From Lithobates sylvaticus (lineage: Eukaryota > Chordata > Amphibia > Anura > Ranidae), in contig CM053028.1 of the NCBI GenBank assembly GCA_028564925.1, forward strand, positions 444,590,022-444,654,021: 64,000 nt of DNA. Direction: 5' to 3'. Position 1 is the first letter of the stretch, and every line of letters begins with the position of its first letter. The notes beneath the pieces were generated by a model. The model had not been told where the DNA came from, ran no database searches, and saw nothing but the letters and a program-made list of their open reading frames with translations. Shown here in pieces: positions 10,772 through 21,580 of this stretch. The translations under genes were made by a program, and so were the position numbers.

Positions 10772-11452
10772 TTATGAAGAAGGGTTGCGAGTACTGAACT
10801 TTGAGAGGGGATATGATTTCAATATAGAAATACCATACTGGTGACCCTACAATAGGGATAAAACTTTTTCGCAGAAGGGAGTTTAACAAGACTCGTGGCC
10901 ACTCATTAAAATTAGAAGAAAAGAGGTTTAACCTTAACCACTTCCCGACCGCCCCATGTACATATACGTCAACAGAATGGCACGTACAGGCAAAAGGACG
11001 TACCTGTACGTGCCATTCTTCAGGCGGTCAGCCGGCTGGGACGGTCGGGATCGTGTCAGGAGCGATCCGGGACGAGGGGACGGCCAGTGGTTTCTGGCCA
11101 CCCCCTCGCGATCGCTCCTGGCGAATGAGAAGCTTCCCCTTCCTGTCTATTGTATAGACAGGAAGGCGGAAGTGATGTCACGCTCGGTGAGCCGGTCTAT
11201 GTGACCGGAACGCCGAGGAGAGAACATGTACAGGTTAGTGCACAAACAGTACACTGACACCAGTACACATAGGCACACAATCCACCCCCCTGTCACCCCC
11301 AGATCACCCCCCAGATCACCACCTCCCCCCCCAGTCACAGTGTCACTAATTGCAGTGATCATTTATTTACTGATCACTGCATTTAGTGTCAGTGTGACTG
11401 TAATAACTGTCAGGGCAGTTAGTTTTAGGTCCAAGGTAGCCCCCTACCCCCC

Positions 11453-12250
11453 CCTAATAAAGGTTTAACCCCCTGATTGCCCCTAGTTAACCCCTTCACC
11501 CCCTTTTGCCAGTGTCACTAAGCGATCGTTTTTCTGATCGCTGCATTAGTGTCGCTAGGTAACCATTTTTTTTTTTTTTTTAACCGCCATGTTTATATAG
11601 GTTCATAAATAGGTTTATAGGTCAGGTACCCCCATATTACAACCTAAATAAAGGTTTTAACCCCCTGATTGCCCCTAGAGTTAACCCTTTCACCAGTGAT
11701 CACCGTATAACTGTCACTGGTGACGCTGGTTAGCCAGTTAGTTATTTCGTTATTTAGGTTCCCCGTCAGGTTTTTATATAGCGTCAGGTACCCCCATATA
11801 TTACCTAATAAAGGTTTTAACCCCCTGATTGCCCCTAGTTAACCCTTTCACCCCCTTTTGCCAGTGTCACTAAGCGATCGTTTTTCTGATCGCTGCATTA
11901 GTGTCGCTAGGTAACCTGTTTTTTTTTAGGTTAACCGCCATGTTTATATAGGTTCATAAATAGGTTTATAGGTCAGGTACCCCCATATTACAACCTAAAG
12001 GTTTTAACCCCCTGATTGCCCCTAGAGTTAACCCTTTCACCAGTGATCACCGTATAACTGTCACTGGTGACGCTGGTTAGCCAGTTAGTTATTTCGTTAT
12101 TTAGGTTCCCCGTCAGGTTTTTATATAGCGTCAGGTACCCCCATATATTACCTAATAAAGGTTTAACCCCCTGATTGCCCCTAGTTAACCCTTTCACCCC
12201 CTTTTGCCAGTGTCACTAAGCGATTGTTTTTCTGATCGCTGCATTAGTGT
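11453..12250 (+). repeat. Tandem repeat, ~350-bp unit, 2.3 copies
   Basis: The units begin CCTAATAAAGGTTTTAACCC at 11453, 11804 and 12151. The first two are nearly identical (351 and 347 bp) and each contains AGCGATCGTTTTTCTGATCG. The third diverges after about 100 bp. The repeat is internal to the TTAA element. Confidence 0.88.
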
Positions 12251-13176
12251 CACTGGTGCCGCTAGGTAGCCAGTTTTTTTTTGTATTACTGTTACGGGTG
12301 ATGCTGGTTAGTTAGCTTGTTTTTTATACTGTCAGGGCACCCGCCATTTATTACCCAATAACGGTTTAACCCCCTGATCGCCCGGCGGGTGATATCAATT
12401 AGGTTTTAGGGTCAAATAAGGTCTGCGTCGCCCCAGGTTAGTGCCAGTACCGCAAACACCCACGCGCAAAGCATACACCTCCCTTAGTGGTATAGTATCT
12501 GAACAGATCAATATCTGATCTGATCAGATCTATACTAGCGTCCCAGCAGTTTAGGGTTCCAAAAAAAACACATTGTTAGCGGGATCAGCCCAGATACCTG
12601 CTAGCACCTGCGTTTTCCCCCTCCGCCCAGCCCAGCCCACCCAAGTGCAGTATTGATCGATCACTGTCACTTACAAAACACTAAGCACACATAACTGCAG
12701 CGTTCGCAGAGTCAGGCCTGATCCCTGCGATCGCTAACATTTTTTTTTGTGGTAGCGCTTTGATTCAGTCGCTTCAGTCAGGAGCTTTTTTACCTGTGAA
12801 TCTCAAAAAAATAAAAAAAAATAAAATAGTTGTCGTTTTATTATTCTCTCTCTCTCTCTATTCTCTCTCTATTGTTGCTCTTTTTTTACTCCATTCTATT
12901 CTGCAATGTTTTATTATGTTTTATCATGCTTGCTTTTCAGGTATGTAATTTTGTTTACTGTGTTTCAGTGTTAAGCATTTTTTTGTTTTCAGGTGCGCCA
13001 TTCAGTTGCAACGCGGATTTATTTATCTTGACAGCAACAGCGTTTGCTCCCACGATACATAAAGCCGCGACTCCAACGCTGTAGGAGGTGATTTCACCAC
13101 CACAGTTAAAAAAAAGAGCATATATGCCGAAGCATGGGGGCAGCAGGGGGGGGGAGGAGCGATTGGCTCCTAATGC

Positions 13177-13218
13177 CACGTACATACGGTCGAAATTCCG
13201 ACCGTGTGTACACGGCAT
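13177..13218. repeat. Minimal palindrome, GTACACACG-type ends
   Basis: ATGCCACGTACATACGGTCG followed at once by its near complement ending GTGTGTACACGGCAT. It looks like two inverted ends of the 1560-type element with nothing between, embedded in the TTAA element. Confidence 0.6.
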
Positions 13219-13944
13219 AACTTTTGCGGGAGGATGCCCCCATGCATCGGCATATATAAATGGTGCATGTATGCCCATCATTAGAAGTGGGTGGATGAAG
13301 GGAGGTATTCTAATGGTGGGCATACCCACCAATTAATCTCTTTTTTTCGTTCAGCCAAGAGGCTGCATGAAAAAAAAAAGATTACAATATATGTCCAGTA
13401 TGTTGCTGGACTTTGAATGGTTATACCAGAATGATGCCTGCAGGTTTAGGTATCATCTTGGTATCATTCTTTTCAGCCAGTGATCGGCTTTCATGTAAAA
13501 GCAATTCTAGCGGGTAATTAGCCTCTAGACTGCTTTTACAAGCAGTGGGAGGGAATGTCCCCCCTCCCGGATATAAACAGCGCCATTGGGAAATTGGGAA
13601 AGCATTTTATCACACCAATCTTGGTGTGGTCAGATGCTTTGAGGGCAGAGGAAAGATCTAGGGTCTAATAGACCCCAATTTTTTCAAAAAAAGAGTACCT
13701 GTCAATGCCTATTGCTATCATAGGGGGTATTTACATTCCCTGAGATAACAATAAAAATCATAACAAAGAAAAAAAATGGAAGGAACAGTTTAAAAATAAA
13801 ATAAAAAAGCTAAATAAAAAAAAAAAAAAAAAAAAAAAAAGCACCCCTGCCCCCCCTTCTCTTGCGCAAAGGCGTACACAAGCGTTGGTCTGGCGTCATA
13901 TGTAAACAGCAATTGCACCATGCATGTGAGGTATCACCGCGAAT

Positions 13945-15035
13945 GTTGTGCATAAAATGCCAGGACAGTTCAAACCCCCCCCAAATGACCCCATTTTGGA
14001 AAGTAGACACCCCAAGCTATTTGATGAGAGCAATGTTGAGCCCATTAAATTTTTTTTTTTTTGTCCCAAGAGATTGAATAATGAAAAAAAAAAAAATATA
14101 TATTTTTTTTACAAAAAGTTGTCACTAAATGATATATTGCTCAAACATGCCATGGGCATATGTGGAAATACACCCCAAAATACATTCTGTTGCTTCTCCT
14201 GAGTACGGGGATACCACATGTGTGGGACTTTTTGGGAGCCTAGCTGCGTACGGAACCCCAAAAACCAATCACCACCTTCAGGCTTTCTAAGGGTGTAATT
14301 TTTTTATTTCACTTCTCACTGCCAATCACAGTTTCGGAGGCCATGGAATGCCCAGATGGCATAAAACCCCCCAAAATGACCCCATTTTGGAAAGTAGACA
14401 CCCCAAGCTATTTGATGAGAGGTATGGTGAGTATTTTGCAGATCTCGCTTTTTGTCACAAAGTTTTGAAAATTGAAAAAAAGAAAAAAACATTTTTTTTT
14501 CTTTACTTTCTTCATTTTCAAAAACAAATGAGAGCTGTAAAATACTCACCATGCCTCTCAACAAATAGCTTGGGTGTCTACTTTCCAAAATGGGGTCATT
14601 TGGGGGGTTTTGTGCTATTTTGGCATTTTATGGCCTTCGAAACGGTGATAGGTAGTGAGGAGTGAAATCAAAAATTTGCACCCTTAGAAATCCTGAAGGC
14701 GGTGCTTGGGTTTCGGGGCCCCGTACGCGGCTAGGCTCCCAAAAAGTCCCACACATGTGGTATCCCCATACTCAGGAGAAGCAGCAAAATGTATTTTGGG
14801 GTGCAATTCCACATATAACTATGGCATGTGTGAGCAATATATCATTTAGTGACAACTTTTTGAAAAAAAAAAAAAAAAAAATCTTTTTTATTTTTGTCTT
14901 TATTCAATCACTTGGGACTAAAAAAAAAAAAAATATTCAATGGGCTCAACATGCTCTCAGAAAATAGCTTGGGGTGTCTACTTTCCAAAATGGGGTCATT
15001 TGGGGGGGTTTTGTACTTCTCTGCCATTTTAGCAC
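13945..15035. repeat. 1.1-kb palindrome within the TTAA element
   Basis: The arms of about 530-545 bp meet near 14500. ACCCCATTTTGGAAAGTAG appears at about 13990 and 14380 on the plus strand, and its complement at about 14585 and 14975. The block CCACATGTGTGGGACTTTTT near 14215 pairs with its complement near 14740. The poly-A and poly-T runs also mirror each other. The transcript of either strand would fold into a long hairpin. Confidence 0.88.
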
Positions 15036-15486
15036 CTCAAGAAATGAAATAGGCAGTCATAAATTAAAAGCGGTGTAAATTCCAGAAAATGTACTCTAGT
15101 TTGTAGACGCTATAACTTTTGCGCAAACCAATAAATATATGCTTATTGGCATTTTTTTACTAAAGACATGTGGCTGAATACATTTTGGCCCAAATGTTTG
15201 ACTAAAATTGAGTTTATTAGATTTTTTTTATAACAAAAAGTAGAAAATCTTTTTTTTTTTTCAAAATTTTCGCTCTTTTTCCATTTATATCGCAAAAAAT
15301 AAAAATCACAGAGGCAATCAAATACCATCAAAAGAAAGCTCTATTTGTGGGAAGAAAAGGACGCAAATTTCGTTTGGTTACAAAATTGCATGACCGCGCA
15401 ATTACCAGTTAAAGTAGTGCAGTGCGAAATTGAAAAAAGACCTCTGGTCCTTTGGCTGCCAAATGGTCCGGGGCTGAAGTGGTTAA

Positions 15487-15711
15487 ACTACGTATAGGGT
15501 TTTTTTACTGTAAGAGTGGCAAGGATGTGGAATTCCCTTCCACAGGCGGTAGTCTCAGCAGGGAGCATTGATAGTTTCAAGAAACTGTGGGTATAGAATG
15601 GGGTATATGGGATTGTATGATATATTTATTTATTTATTTATTTTTTTATTTTTTTTGTGGTTGAACTGGATGGACTTGTGTCTTTTTTCAACCTAACTAA
15701 CTATGTAACTA
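15487..15711 (+). mobile_element. CR1 LINE 3' end (second part of the interrupted copy)
   Basis: Continues the LINE broken at 10933: GTGGAATTCCCTTCCACAGG, a TTTA-rich stretch, then GGATGGACTTGTGTC and the closing CAACCTAACTAACTATGTAAC. This last short repeated word is typical of the tails of this CR1 group. Confidence 0.88.
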
Positions 15712-15845
15712 TAAGCACCTGAACGACCGAACATACAGGGATATACAATGTAATACTGACATATAATCACACACATAGGTTGGACTTGATGGACTTGTGT
15801 CTTTTTTCAACCTCACCTACTATGTAACTATGTACTATGTAACAA
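15712..15845 (+). mobile_element. Second, severely truncated CR1 3' end
   Basis: A separate 134-bp tail follows the first directly, with GGTTGGACTTGATGGACTTG and CTATGTAACTATGTACTATG. It may be a second insertion or a tandem copy made during target-primed reverse transcription. Confidence 0.8.
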
Positions 15846-16120
15846 GTGGTTAATGAATTGAACACTGCTTGGGCAAAAAAAAAACGGAATTAGAACCTAG
15901 CAGACAACAGTGGGCAACACAGATATTGTTATTGCAGACCCTCTATGTGAGGCACTCTGGGTCAGGTAACAAAATGGCTGCCTTAGGTGATGAATACTTT
16001 CATTGAGGGTTTACTCAAAGTAGGCGATCCATATCATGCCTGAACACGTTTGACCCCCGAAGTCCAGTTCGTTTGACTAGTGTGATCGCTCTGTACTGTG
16101 CTCAGGCATGGTTTAGTGCA
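15846..16120. other. No feature seen
   Basis: Apparently unique DNA without a coding frame. Confidence 0.45.
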
Positions 16121-16605
16121 GTGTTTCTCAAACTTTCTTTAGTCAAGGTACCTTTTAAAATTCAGCACAATCTTGAGGCACCCCATTCTAAAATGTAAAA
16201 CATGAAACTAATAGTTTTACATGTCACAGCAGCATCCACACATGTAGGATACCCAACATTAGAGGTGATTTTTACAAAGCAATATACCCTTGCACTGGTA
16301 CTGACTAATATTCCAACTTCTTTCCCTCACTCAGCTAACATTGACCCCAGTGTTGACAGGGAGGAGCAAACAAGGATGCTGTGTCTGATGTCCTCCTTAC
16401 CAACCGATGATGTCACCAGTTGTTAAGATGCCAGCTGTTGGCCCGCACAGTTTCCATAGTTGTAATGCCACATAAAACCCATGGCTTTGTGTAACAAAAA
16501 AGCAGATTTGGCACTGGCTTGTTACAATTTTTGGGCAATTTGCATAAATTTGGCCAAGACATCGCTGAAGATGCCAGAATGCACCCTGGTTGAAAAAGGT
16601 TGGTT
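16121..16605. mobile_element. Probable old hAT-like MITE
   Basis: Starts CAGTGTTTCTCAAACTTTC, the same first 13 bases as the well-preserved hAT MITE at 46856. The right end near 16590 (ACCCTGGTTGAAAAAGG) looks like a worn complement. No clear 8-bp duplication is left. Confidence 0.4.
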
Positions 16606-16911
16606 TTGTGTACCATGCCCTGGACTGGAGGTGGGCTTTGGCATGGTTCAGTTGGACTTGGCACACTATGCATCTGTGTAAAGCAGAGGTGATGATATAA
16701 GTGTGCTCGGGCCCAGAACAATGTGAGCACAGGACAGTGGCGGCTGGTGGTATATTTTTTGGGGGTGGCGGAAAACAATCCATAGTGTGAGTATGGCTTT
16801 ACAAAATATGGATCTGGTCACCAAGCTGAAAATTATGCAGGGTTTAGGAGAAGCTTCAAGGAAGAACAAAAGGTAGTGATAACAGAAGGTCATAATAATG
16901 TTTTATTTTTT

Positions 16912-17150
16912 ACAGGTATTTATATAGTGGAACAATTTACATTTATATTATACATTCACATCAGTCCCTCATATCCAGAAGCTTACAATCTAAGGTCCCA
17001 TTCTTATACATACAGTACATACACAAATCAGGGCCAATGTAGACAGGAGCCAGTTAACCTACCAGCAGGCTTCTGGAGTGTGGGAGGAAACTGACACAAA
17101 CCAGATTGGGATTCCTTGAATACTAAACCTCTAAACCACTGTACTGCCCT
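16912..17150 (+). repeat. Dispersed repeat with GTGGGAGGAAAC core
   Basis: Shares the order CATTCACATCAGTCCCT, AGCTTACAAT.TAAGGTCCC, GGGCCAAT.TAGACAGGA, GTGGGAGGAAAC and CCACTG..CTGCCC with 53540-53835. No coding capacity. Confidence 0.65.
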
Positions 17151-17250
17151 TACAGTAGCATAGAAGAAGAGGGAAGCGTAGAAATAAAGGACTAAAATCA
17201 AGAAAAAAGATGAGAAGGCGGAGGATAAAGGAAACATCTGGGGCAGAGGA

Positions 17251-17850
17251 CTCATGGAAGCATTCATACACTGGATAAAGAGGGGAGAATAATGATTTTG
17301 GATTACTGTGTGTTATTCGGAAATAATTTTAGTAGGCTGGGTCGGCATAGATGCTGCATAGCACAGACCCCAGTGCTGCTGGCCTTCTTTTCTGTTGCAA
17401 AAAAAAAATCTAATCAGCAGCAGTCAGACAAATAATAGCACACGCTTGTTAGTCTGCTCCACATGGCCTCACTGGAGTTCACTTAAAAGACAGGGTATAA
17501 TCAAGTCTTTACATACGTGGTACGCAGGCAGAGACAGAAGACAGCAATATCCCACATCTCCAGGGGAAGTGTGCTATGCTTCTCTCCCTGGCCATCCTTG
17601 GAAGACCTGCAAGATGTGTACCTTTCATCTCGTACATCTGAGACTCAAGACTGTATTGGGCAGCTTCCTATAAAGCCTGTGCTTCATTGTGCTACTATAA
17701 ATAGGTACAATACAATACAATGACCTCTTGTACTCCACAATCACCAAGGTCAGCAACACTTCAAACCGCAACATTGCATTTAACTCGTTCACTGATAAAA
17801 TAGCATTTCGGATCCACAAGGTCATCATTACAGGTTACAGGTTAATGCGT
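17251..17850. other. No feature recognised
   Basis: Short open frames only, none with a recognisable domain or splice context. Confidence 0.45.
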
Positions 17851-18250
17851 TAGATCAGGGGTAAGCAACCCCCGACACTCAAAGACTCTTTTGCCAGCAC
17901 TCGACTCTCTCCCCATCAGCAGAGCAGTGCAGGGAAGTGTCAGTGAGACAATAATGTATTCCAATTTCAGAATTCCAGGCACTGTGCCCCCCACACATTG
18001 TAAAACATGGGAAACATTGATTGGTTCTTTAACTTTGCTGTAGCTGCAATCATCAGCATTTGTGATGGGGAAGAGATTGGGTGCAGTTCTGCTGGGGGGG
18101 GAGGTCCCTGTTTCCAGGAGGAGGAGGACTATCATTGGCCACTGCTAAAGCCAATCACAGTCCTGCTAGCCCACCATCTGAAGGAAGATGACTCGCTTGG
18201 TTGCCACTACCAATCTCAGAAAGAAGGGATTTCACTGTGATTGAGAAAAT
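17851..18250. repeat. Possible worn hAT-type MITE
   Basis: The left edge ATCAGGGGTAAGCAACCC resembles a common hAT MITE start. The right end is not visible. The GC-rich interior has no conserved frame. Confidence 0.25.
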
Positions 18251-18654
18251 CACAATCAGGTGACAGTTTGTGGAATTACTGTTGAGCTTCTGGGAACTTT
18301 TTTGAAATTATTCCTGAACCTTTGCGTCACTTACTACTGAATCCCGACACTCTGTCTCCCTTTAAGTCACAGCCAGTATTCAGCACAATGAAAATCACAC
18401 CCAACCACTTTTCCTCAGCTGCAGGGGCCCAACTTATGATCCTGCACACAGGCCCACTGCTTTCAGAAGATGCCCCTGACCTGAGCTCATCATTGCGCAT
18501 CCATTCCATATGCTTGTATGTGACATCATATACATCACATACAAGCATGTGGGCTGGATGCGAGAGATGGATCAGCAGGATGAGTGTGCCAAGACAGGGA
18601 GATATGTCTCATCTCTGCTTCCTTTCACCACTCTGCATATCATAGATGAGAAGA

Positions 18655-19595
18655 GGGAACAGCGGTGGGGAAAATGATCAGGAGGGGTTCAGAGGTGGAA
18701 CAGAAGATCAGGAGGGTACAGTGGTGGGGCAGATGTGCAGGGAGGTACAGTGGTGGAAGAGATGAGAAGGGGGTTCAGCAGTGGGACAGAAGAACAGGGG
18801 GTACAGTGATGGACCAGATGAGCAGGGGGGTTCCGTGTTGGGGCAGAAAAGCAGGGGGGGTAGAGCAGTGGGGCAGATGTGAAAGGAGGTTTATTGGTGG
18901 GGCAGATGATCAGGGGGTTAGAGTGGTGGGGCAAGAAAGCAGGGGGAACAGAGGTGGGGCAAAAGAGCAGGGGGCACAGAGGTGAGACAGATTTGCAGGA
19001 GGTACATTGGTGGGGCAGATGAGAAAGTGGCTTACAGTGGTGCGGCAGATGAGCAGATGGGTTCAGTGTTAGGACACATGAGAAGGTGATTCAGTAGTGA
19101 GACAGAAGAGCATGGGGATAAGACAGTGGAGCAGATGTGCAGGGAGGTACAGTGGTGGGAGGGATGAGAAGGAGGTTCAGCAGTGGGACAGAAAATCAGG
19201 GGGGTACAGTGATGGGGTAGATGAGTAGGAAGGGTTCAGTGTTGGGCCAGATGAGAAGGGGGTTACAGTGGTGGATAAGATGAGCAGGGGGGGTTCAGTG
19301 TTGGCGCAGTGAAAAAAGGAGGTACATTAGTGGGACAGATGAGCAGGGGGTTACAGCGTCGGGGCAGAGGAGCAAGGGGTACAGCGGTGTGGCAGATGTG
19401 CAGAGGGGCGCAGAGGAGAAAGGATATACATCAGTGGAACACATGAGCAGTGGGGATACAGTGGTGAGGCAGAAGAGCAGGGGGAACAAAGGTGGGAAAA
19501 ATGTGCAGGAGGTACAGTCGTGGGGCAGATAAGAAAGGGGGTTACAGTTGTGCAGCAGATGAGCAGATGGGTTCAGTGTTAGGACACATGAGAAG
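18655..19595 (+). repeat. 29-bp minisatellite, ~32 units
   Basis: Degenerate head-to-tail units of about 29 bp, of the type GGTACAGTGGTGGGGCAGAT plus GAGCAGGGG. The strand is strongly purine-biased (G-rich). Open frames through it are by-products of the repeat. Confidence 0.9.
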
Positions 19596-19599
19596 GTCT

Positions 19600-20580
19600 T
19601 CAGGAGAAGCTTTGTGCTTTATTTTTTTCAATAAATACTTAAAGGGTATTACACTATTGGAGTTTTCCTTTAAAGCCATATTTGGCCGTATTGACCCTGC
19701 TGCGATCCCGTTGTGAGCGTGATTACTATAGAGGATTTGGTTTACCAGTGGAGTGTCCCAGAGGATTCCAAGTTCCATATACCCTGCAGAGGTTGTTTCT
19801 GCCTCCTTACCTAACCATCCTAGTGATAGGTGGTCCCTACCATCTGGTAAGCGTTCCTGCTCACTGGGTGTGGAGTGCCATTAGAAGTTCTGCATGACTA
19901 TTTGGTGGTGGATTATCTTTCTTGATGATTCTTTTTTGGACTTTTGTTTTTATTTCATTATAAGGACTGTTTTTCTTACACATATTCATATTTCTTTTCA
20001 TTTCATTTTGTTTTTCGGATAAGTTCATGCAATGCAAATAATAATATATATTTAGCGCAATTATTTTTTATTACTACACATTTTTCCTTGTTTATATCAC
20101 TTGGATTAATCGCTGCAGTTTTATAGATATTTATTCACAGTTCGTTTAGCACAGTAGAAAATTACACTATTTGGACTAAAGTCTTAGTTGCCTACATACT
20201 TTTTTAAATCTCCTTGATCCATTACTAAGCAGGTTGGATATTGTCAGGATTACTTGCAATGGGACTTGGATAGATACTAGTACTCCTCCTAACAGCTTAC
20301 AATTATGTATCTGGAGTTCAGTTTTAAACAGCTAAGCATCCATGCTGAGTTCTAGTCCCTCTATAGACCAGCCTAGATGATCACATATTTACTACGTACC
20401 TTCAGTATCAGCTGTCCCTTTGTCTCTTGTGGGCACAGCAACATAAACAGCATGTTTGCCCTTAAATAGATTGGCATCAGGGAGCTTTGTTCAGTAAACA
20501 CACTAGTGCAGGTGTTACCTGTACAGAGGGGGTGTGGGCGACATGGTAGTTTCATTCCAAAGGTGGCTGGAGACAATGAG
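19600..20580. other. No gene; possible retroelement 3' UTR
   Basis: 19670-20150 has a T-rich stretch, and ATTTAGCGCAATTATTTTTT near 20053 has the feel of a LINE 3' region. I found no second copy in the window to prove it. Short frames carry no domain. Confidence 0.3.
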
Positions 20581-20583
20581 GGG

Positions 20584-20739
20584 ATTTGTCAAAACTAGAG
20601 CAAACTGAATCTGGGAGCATATGTGCATGGCAACCAATCAGCTTCTATGTTCAACTTGTTCACTTAAGCTTTAAAAATGAAAAATAGAAGCTGATAGGTT
20701 GTCATGCACAGTTGCTCCAGATTCAGTTTTAATAAATTC
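20584..20739. mobile_element. 156-bp MITE with long inverted ends
   Basis: The left half carries ACTGAATCTGG then GTGCATGGCAACCAATCAGC and the right half carries the complement (GCTGATAGGTTGTCATGCAC then CCAGATTCAGT). Inverted ends of about 60 bp surround a short centre. Superfamily not determined. Confidence 0.8.
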
Positions 20740-21076
20740 TTCTCTGTCTCTAAAGAAAATTTGATATAACACAGGAGATGCTTTCCTGGTCTTCCCTAAA
20801 AAAATAAAAGATATTTATAGCCAAATGGGCATTTCCAGCCCATCCTTTGTTTATTAATGTGGCAAATAACAGCGCACTATAATATAACACAGAACTCTCT
20901 TGTTGGTTGATGACATTTCATGATGACATTTGCATACAGTTTTTTTCGGTGTGACCTTTTATCAGTAATATACAGCGGCCTGCAGATGAGAAGTCTTTAA
21001 GACTTCACTACTCTACTAGGTAAACTGAACAAGATTTCACATCAAGTTGATTTGGGTCTTTTAGATGCATTATGAT

Positions 21077-21559
21077 CAGGGCTGGTGCAAGAATTTTTGA
21101 CACCCTAGGCGAAACCTCATTTTGACGCCCCCCCCCCTGGCTGATTCCGCCCACTTTTCCCTGCCCATGTAAATCCCACCTTTTTAATAAAGCGCCCATC
21201 AAATGCAGCCTCGCCAGCGCCCATCAAATGCAGCCTCGCCAGCACCCATCATATGCAGCCTCGCCATCAAATGCAGCCTTGCCATCAAATGCAGCCTCGC
21301 CAGCGCCTCGCCAGCGCCCATCAAATGCAGCCTCGCCAGCGCCCATCAAATTCAGCCTCGCCAGCGCCCATCAAATTCAGGCTACCAGCGCCCTTCAATG
21401 CAGCCTACCAGTGCCCATCAATGAATGTTTGCTTGCTGTGGGAGTCGGGACACAGACACAGTCCTCCACCACTGCTACGCCTCTGACACTATGTGTGAAC
21501 GGAGCAGTGGCTGCCTGCTGATGCTGAGACTTAGTTGCCTAGTGGTAGCACCGGCCCTG
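21077..21559. mobile_element. hAT-type non-autonomous element with 8-bp target duplication
   Basis: Inverted ends CAGGGCTGGTGC ... GCACCGGCCCTG are flanked by a perfect 8-bp duplication, ATTATGAT (21069-21076 and 21560-21567), as hAT transposons make. The interior is not transposase: about half is a 25-bp minisatellite (21193-21425). Confidence 0.9.
21193..21425 (+). repeat. 25-bp minisatellite carried by the hAT element
   Basis: The units read CGCCCATCAAATGCAGCCTC plus GCCAG, about eight or nine copies, some shortened. Related units lie at 7165-7250, 39545-40300 and 42480-42580. The open frames across it are artefacts. Confidence 0.88.
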
Positions 21560-21580
21560 ATTATGATTGTATTTTAAAGT

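Larger units (their letters stand above)
7945..10933 (+). mobile_element. CR1-type LINE, 5'-truncated, first part
   Basis: A non-LTR retrotransposon on the plus strand. In order it holds an ORF1 C-terminus of SGNH-esterase type, an AP-type endonuclease, a reverse transcriptase and a C-terminal region. Its 3' part continues at 15487-15711 after a 4.5-kb TTAA insertion at 10934-15486. With the insertion removed, the tail reads across a single TTAA. The copy carries several frameshifts and stops and is dead. It is 5'-truncated, as is common for LINEs that prime at the target. Confidence 0.9.
10934..15486. mobile_element. 4.5-kb non-autonomous TTAA-target DNA element
   Basis: Flanked by TTAA at 10934-10937 and 15483-15486. 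It starts CCACTTCCCGACC and ends GGGGCTGAAGTGG, giving short inverted ends (CCACTTC). It interrupts the tail of the CR1 LINE, and removing it with one TTAA restores CR1 sequence. TTAA duplication is used by piggyBac and by Kolobok elements; I cannot say which this is. No open frame longer than about 125 codons and no transposase motif is present, so it depends on another element. Inside are a 15-bp-stem hairpin (10974-11015), three roughly 350-bp tandem units, a tiny embedded palindrome (13177-13218) and a 1.1-kb palindrome. Confidence 0.85.

Noticed and set aside
18665-18985. 106-codon Gly/Arg-rich frame
   Set aside because: Translation of the 29-bp purine-rich minisatellite.
21203-21521. 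Three overlapping frames with QPRQRPSN repeats
   Set aside because: Product of the 25-bp minisatellite inside the hAT element.
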